Source: a bacterium UBA2219
Lineage (GTDB): Bacteria > Desulfobacterota > Deferrimicrobia > Deferrimicrobiales > Deferrimicrobiaceae
Reading direction: 5' to 3'
DNA length: 9,011 bases
NCBI GenBank assembly: GCA_002327765.1
Contig: DCUH01000088.1
Coordinates: 3,868-12,878, forward strand
The translations under genes were made by a program, and so were the position numbers. The notes under the pieces are model-generated. The model searched no databases, was not told where the DNA came from, and saw only the letters and a list, made by a program, of their open reading frames with translations. Shown piece by piece: positions 5,631 to 9,011 of this stretch (position 1 is the first letter of the stretch; every line of letters starts with the position of its first letter).

Positions 5631-6518
5631 CTAGGGGATGACCTTGTTCAGGGGGTATTCCACGATGCCGGAGGCCCCCTCGGTCTTGAGCAGCGGGATC
5701 AGCTCCCGGACGGTCTTCTCGTCGACGATCACCTCGAGGGAGAACCACCCCGCCTCGCTCAGCGTCGAGATCGTCGGGTTCTGGAGGGCCGGCAGCACCT
5801 TGAGGATCCGGTCGAGATCGTCACGCCCCACGTTCATCTTCAGGCCCACCTTCTCCTCGGCCCGGAGCGCCCCCTGGAGAAGCAGCGAGATGTTCTCGAT
5901 CTTGCGCCGCTTCCAGGGGTCCTTCCAGGACTCCCTGTTCGCGATGAGCACGGTGGTGGATTCGAGGATGGTGTCGACGACGCGCAGCTTGTTCGCGCGA
6001 AGGCTGCTGCCCGTCTCCGTCAGCTCGACGATCGCGTCCGCGAGGCGGGGCGCCTTCACCTCGGTGGCGCCCCAGGAGAACTCGACCTGCGCCTCGACGC
6101 CCATTTCCTTGAGGTACCGCTTCGTGTATTGGACCAGTTCGGTCGCCACGCGCTTCCCGTTCAGGTCCTTTACGGACTTGATGGGGGAATCCTCCGGGAC
6201 GGCGACGACCCACCGTACCGGGCGCAGCCCGCCCCGGGCGTAGAGAAGCGTGCAGACTTCCTTGACCTTCGCGTTCTGCTCGAGGACCCAGTCGCGCCCC
6301 GTCAGCCCCACGTCGAGGATGCCGTCCTGGACGTACCTCGCCATCTCCTGGGCGCGGATCAGGAGCCCGGAAAGCTCCGGGTCGTCGATCATGGGCACGT
6401 AGCTGCGTGAACCGACGGTGATGGTGAAACCGGCCTTCCGGAACAGGTGCAGGGTGGAATCCTGCAGGCTACCCTTCGGCAGGCCGATGTTCAGAACGTT
6501 TCCGTCCTTGCCCTTCAT
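5631..6518 (-). CDS. hisG: ATP phosphoribosyltransferase, long form
   Basis: HisG catalyses the first, committed step of histidine synthesis, joining ATP and PRPP to give phosphoribosyl-ATP in the cytoplasm. This 295-residue protein starts with the family N-terminus NIGLPKGSLQDST. It has a domain-I segment VGLTGRDW and the PRPP-binding loop ELTETGSSL at 165-173. The C-terminal regulatory domain (about 225-295, from GLKMNVGRDDL to VEYPLNKVI) marks the long, hexameric form that is allosterically inhibited by histidine and needs no HisZ. The ATG at 6518 has AGAGGT five nt upstream. The gene lies 10 bp after the zinc-ribbon gene and 12 bp before the DUF2400 gene. No other his gene is in the window, so it is separated from any his operon or the rest lies elsewhere. 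Confidence 0.96.
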   Translation of the reverse strand: MKGKDGNVLNIGLPKGSLQDSTLHLFRKAGFTITVGSRSYVPMIDDPELSGLLIRAQEMARYVQDGILDVGLTGRDWVLEQNAKVKEVCTLLYARGGLRPVRWVVAVPEDSPIKSVKDLNGKRVATELVQYTKRYLKEMGVEAQVEFSWGATEVKAPRLADAIVELTETGSSLRANKLRVVDTILESTTVLIANRESWKDPWKRRKIENISLLLQGALRAEEKVGLKMNVGRDDLDRILKVLPALQNPTISTLSEAGWFSLEVIVDEKTVRELIPLLKTEGASGIVEYPLNKVIP

Positions 6519-6528
6519 GTCGCACCTC

Positions 6529-7191
6529 TCACTTCTGTTTTCGCCCCGCAGGGCGGTCCCCCTGCAGCGGCAGGTTGAACCTGCGGTCCTCCCCCAGGTT
6601 CACGATCCCGGCGCGCAGGGTGACGGACTTCGCCCCCGGCGGCACCTCGATCTCGAACGCGCCGGACTCCTCGCGGAGCAGCGCCCCTTCCCCGCGGAAG
6701 GGCGAACGCGGGAACACCCGCTTCCTCTCTACCCTCCCGTCCTTCATGAGGATCTCCGCGGTCACCCCGATCGACCGCAGCGACAGGTCGGGGACGTTCT
6801 CGCCGAGGTTGGTCAGGGTCCCCTTGAGAAGCGCGACCCGCCCCCCCTTCTTCACTTTCTCCACCTCCATGGGAAACACCGGGTCCTTCGGGATATCGAC
6901 CGACAGCCCCGTCACCAGGAGGAAAACGATCCAGAGGGCCGGGATCGCGATCAGGGCAGGGACCGCGAGCTTCAGCCATTTGCCGTAAAGGCGCAGGAAC
7001 TCCTTCAGCGCCGGAAAGCTCTCCGGGGGAACGAGGAGGTCCCGTATGTTCGTCCCGTCCGGCTTCCCGCCGGGCATCCTCTCCGGCTTCTCCGGCGCGG
7101 GCGCGGCCACCGGCTGCTTGCAGAAAGGGCAGACCGGCATGTCGGCGGGAATCCTTACGTCGCATCGCGGGCAGGTGACCTCGTCCGGCAT
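6529..7191 (-). CDS. Zinc-ribbon single-pass membrane protein, unknown function
   Basis: A 220-residue protein of no named family that I recognise. The N-terminus has a zinc ribbon, Cys7-X2-Cys10 and Cys21-X2-Cys24, then a Pro-rich linker (about 27-45). One transmembrane helix spans about 73-96. The remaining 120 residues look like an all-beta extracytoplasmic domain with the phrases LLKGTLTNLGENVPDLSL and a later VNLGEDRRF. The layout of zinc ribbon, linker, helix and beta-sandwich recalls DUF3426/FxLYD-type proteins, and resembles the DUF3426 gene at the left end. The start is ATG at 7191: GGAAGGTGA upstream overlaps the pepA stop, and the gap is 5 bp, so translation is likely coupled. An open frame reaching to 7923 is only a shadow of pepA. 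Position between pepA and hisG gives no clear clue to its function. Confidence 0.8.
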   Translation of the reverse strand: MPDEVTCPRCDVRIPADMPVCPFCKQPVAAPAPEKPERMPGGKPDGTNIRDLLVPPESFPALKEFLRLYGKWLKLAVPALIAIPALWIVFLLVTGLSVDIPKDPVFPMEVEKVKKGGRVALLKGTLTNLGENVPDLSLRSIGVTAEILMKDGRVERKRVFPRSPFRGEGALLREESGAFEIEVPPGAKSVTLRAGIVNLGEDRRFNLPLQGDRPAGRKQK

Positions 7192-7196
7192 GGCCG

Positions 7197-8714
7197 TCAC
7201 CTTCCGGCGGGCGTCGAGAGGAACTCGGCGAGCAGCCGGACCGGCGCGCCCGACGGCCCCGGCGCGTAACCCCGTTTCTCCTTCTCGACCCATGCGGTGC
7301 CGGCGATGTCGAAGTGCACCCAGGGGGTGTCCCCGGCGAACTCCTTCAGGAAGTACCCGGCCGTGATCGTCCCCGCCTCGGGTCCCCCGATGTTCTTCAG
7401 GTCGCCGATTTCGCTCTTGATCTGTTCGAGGTACTCCTCGTGGAGCGGCAGCTCCCAAGCCTTCTCGCCGGAAAGCGCGGAAGCCGATTTCATCCGGGCG
7501 ACCAGCCTCTCGTCGTTCCCCATCATCCCGATGTTCACGCTGCCGAGGGCCACGACGCAAGCGCCGGTGAGGGTCGCCGCGTCGACCATGACCTCCGGCC
7601 GGTATTTCCGGCGGGCGTACGTCATCGCATCGGCCAGGATCAGCCGCCCCTCGGCGTCCGTCGACAGGATCTCCACGGTCTTCCCCGACATCATCCGGAG
7701 GACGTCCCCGGGCCGGTACGCCGACCCGGAAGGCATGTTCTCGACGGCGGGCACCACGGCCGCCACGTTCCTGCGGACCCCGAGGGCCGCGCAGGCGCGG
7801 ATGGCCGACAGCATCCCTGCGGCGCCGGCCATGTCGTACTTCATCTTCTCCATCCCTTCCCACTTCTTGAGGGAGATCCCGCCCGTGTCGAACGTGACGC
7901 CCTTCCCGACCAGCACGGTCCACTTCCCCGCCGCCGGCCCGCCTCTATACTCCGCCGCGATCAGCCGAGGGGGCGCCTGGCTCCCCTTCCCCACGGCGAG
8001 GATCCCGCCGGCCTTGAGAGCCGTGAGCTCCCGCACGCCAAGCACCCGCACGCGGATCCTGGCGGCCGCCCGGGAGTCGAGCCCCGCGCCGACCTTCCTC
8101 GCGGCCCTGGCCAGGTCGTCGGGCCGAAGGTCCGCGGGCGGCGTCGCGACCAAAACGCGCCCCCAGTTGATCGCTTCTCCCAGCTTCACGCCGTGGAAAA
8201 CACCGGCGCGCACGGCCGGAAGAGCCTTCGCGTCCCGCTCGACGAACAGGAACCGGGAAAGACGATGCCCCTTCTCCTCCTTGAAGCGGTCGTACTCGAA
8301 CGACGACAGCGCCACGCCGAGCGCGCAGAACCGGGCGGCCGTTTCGGGGGAAATCCCGCCGACCCCCGCTCCGTGCACGACGGACGCGACGGTCGAAAGC
8401 TTCATCCTCTTCGCGGCCTTGAGCACGGGAAGCGCGACCTGCCGCGCGACGTCGGCGGTGAACTTCTCCTTCTTCCCGAGCCCCACCACGAGCACGCGGG
8501 GAGCGGACACGCCCCGGGCTGGCCGCAGGAAGTACGACTCGCCGAGCCTGCCGTCGAAGTCCCCCCCGCGGACCGCGGCCGCGATGGCGCCCCCGATCGC
8601 GGCGTCGACCGCGCCGGTCGCGCCGCCGGGCTTCGCGGTCCCCTCGAAGAGGTTCACCACGACCATGTCCGCCTTGACCGTGCGGATGTCGCCGGATGTG
8701 CACTCAATGCGCAT
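7197..8714 (-). CDS. pepA: Leucyl aminopeptidase (peptidase family M17)
   Basis: A 505-residue cytosolic aminopeptidase that removes N-terminal residues from peptides. It has an N-terminal macro-like M17 domain (roughly 1-165) and a C-terminal catalytic domain. The dinuclear metal ligands are all present: Lys271 and Asp276 in GKGVTFDTGG, Asp294 in YDMAGA, Asp353 and Glu355 in TDAEGR. The catalytic Lys283 (GISLK) and Arg357 are also present, each one residue later than in E. coli PepA. The M17 signature reads STDAEGRL rather than the usual NTDAEGRL; the changed residue is not a metal ligand. The ATG at 8714 is preceded by GAGGAGG, which follows directly on the livF stop codon. The gene is 10 bp from livF and 5 bp from the zinc-ribbon gene. 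PepA proteins in some bacteria also bind DNA, but nothing here tests that. Confidence 0.96.
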   Translation of the reverse strand: MRIECTSGDIRTVKADMVVVNLFEGTAKPGGATGAVDAAIGGAIAAAVRGGDFDGRLGESYFLRPARGVSAPRVLVVGLGKKEKFTADVARQVALPVLKAAKRMKLSTVASVVHGAGVGGISPETAARFCALGVALSSFEYDRFKEEKGHRLSRFLFVERDAKALPAVRAGVFHGVKLGEAINWGRVLVATPPADLRPDDLARAARKVGAGLDSRAAARIRVRVLGVRELTALKAGGILAVGKGSQAPPRLIAAEYRGGPAAGKWTVLVGKGVTFDTGGISLKKWEGMEKMKYDMAGAAGMLSAIRACAALGVRRNVAAVVPAVENMPSGSAYRPGDVLRMMSGKTVEILSTDAEGRLILADAMTYARRKYRPEVMVDAATLTGACVVALGSVNIGMMGNDERLVARMKSASALSGEKAWELPLHEEYLEQIKSEIGDLKNIGGPEAGTITAGYFLKEFAGDTPWVHFDIAGTAWVEKEKRGYAPGPSGAPVRLLAEFLSTPAGR

Positions 8715-8724
8715 GGACGCCTCC

Positions 8725-9011
8725 TCAGATCCCTAGGTATGCTTCGCGCACGTGCTTGTCGTTGAGGAGCTCCTTGCCTGTGCCCTGCAGGACGATCCGG
8801 CCGTTCTCGAGCACGTAGGCGCGGTCGCAAAGGGCGAGGGTCTGCCGGACGTTCTGTTCCACGAGGAGCACCGTGACCCCCTCCCGGTTGATCCGCTTCG
8901 CGATCTCGAACACCTCCTGGACGAGGATGGGCGAAAGGCCCAGCGACGGCTCGTCGAACATCAGGAGCTTCGGCAGGGCCATCAGCCCCCGGCCGATGGC
9001 GCACATCTGCT
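8725..9011 (-). CDS. livF: Branched-chain amino acid ABC transporter ATPase LivF (5' partial)
   Basis: The C-terminal 95 residues of a LivF-type ABC ATPase; the rest, including Walker A, lies beyond the right edge. The visible part begins with the end of the signature helix (QMCAIGRGLMALPKLL), then Walker B and D-loop LLMFDEPSLGLSP. The switch region reads LLVEQNV, with Gln where most ABC ATPases have His; this is usual for LivF and distinguishes it from LivG (VEHD). The protein ends with YVLENGRIVLQGTG and a C-terminal YLGI, typical of LivF. LivF pairs with LivG to energise high-affinity uptake of branched-chain amino acids through LivHM. It is followed 10 bp later by pepA, so other liv genes are expected upstream beyond the window. 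A related substrate such as urea or a short amide cannot be excluded. Confidence 0.93.
   Translation of the reverse strand, partial: QMCAIGRGLMALPKLLMFDEPSLGLSPILVQEVFEIAKRINREGVTVLLVEQNVRQTLALCDRAYVLENGRIVLQGTGKELLNDKHVREAYLGI

Noticed and set aside
7192..7923. Upstream extension of the zinc-ribbon gene frame.
   Set aside because: It overlaps pepA out of frame and is Arg/Gly-rich. The ATG at 7191 has a good ribosome-binding site and starts right before the zinc ribbon.
7297..8765. Two long + strand open frames (about 480 codons each) opposite pepA.
   Set aside because: Every M17 catalytic residue is on the minus strand here, and the + strand translations show no motif and biased composition.
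1..9011. Search for CRISPR arrays, insertion sequences, integrase or phage genes, tRNAs and defence-system genes.
   Set aside because: No regularly spaced repeats, terminal inverted repeats, transposase motifs or tRNA-like folds were seen; nearly all sequence is accounted for by housekeeping-type genes.

Overview
The window is about 9 kb of high-GC (roughly two thirds G+C), gene-dense bacterial chromosome with short intergenic gaps. No mobile element, CRISPR array, tRNA or rRNA is visible. The gene set suggests a deltaproteobacterial-grade (Desulfobacterota-like) or related uncultivated lineage: a DUF3426 membrane protein, a LivF-type transporter ATPase, long-form HisG, a DUF2400 protein, a PilT ATPase with an added MshEN domain, and above all the archaeal-type entry to aromatic amino acid synthesis. 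The taxonomic placement is an inference from gene content only.

Layout. One gene on the + strand enters from the left edge (to 1111): a membrane-anchored protein with a Pro/Ala/Glu-rich linker and a C-terminal DUF3426 domain. It converges on a minus-strand run that fills the rest of the window. In transcription order (right to left) this run is livF (cut by the right edge), pepA, a zinc-ribbon membrane protein, long-form hisG, a TIGR02757/DUF2400 protein, an 80-bp gap, an MshEN-PilT ATPase, ADH synthase, 3-dehydroquinate synthase II and tatA. The first five genes are separated by only 5 to 12 bp, and several ribosome-binding sites sit on or next to the preceding stop codon, so they look like one transcript. 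The 80-bp gap before the PilT-like gene is the most likely place for an internal promoter. A very strong GC hairpin (980-1006) and a second smaller one (1016-1035) lie between the convergent ends. No stretch over 300 bp lacks a gene.

How the genes work together. Two adjacent, 4-bp-overlapping genes encode the two steps that replace DAHP synthase (AroF/G/H) and AroB in the methanogen-type route to 3-dehydroquinate. HisG begins histidine synthesis, and LivF plus PepA concern amino acid uptake and peptide turnover, so much of the run has an amino-acid-supply theme. The PilT-like motor and TatA are envelope functions without their usual partners nearby. Nothing here looks like a defence island or an entirely new system. 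The points most worth following are the archaeal-type aromatic pair, the MshEN-PilT fusion with an altered Walker A loop, an endonuclease-III-like four-cysteine motif in the DUF2400 protein, and the missing stop codon of the left-hand gene.
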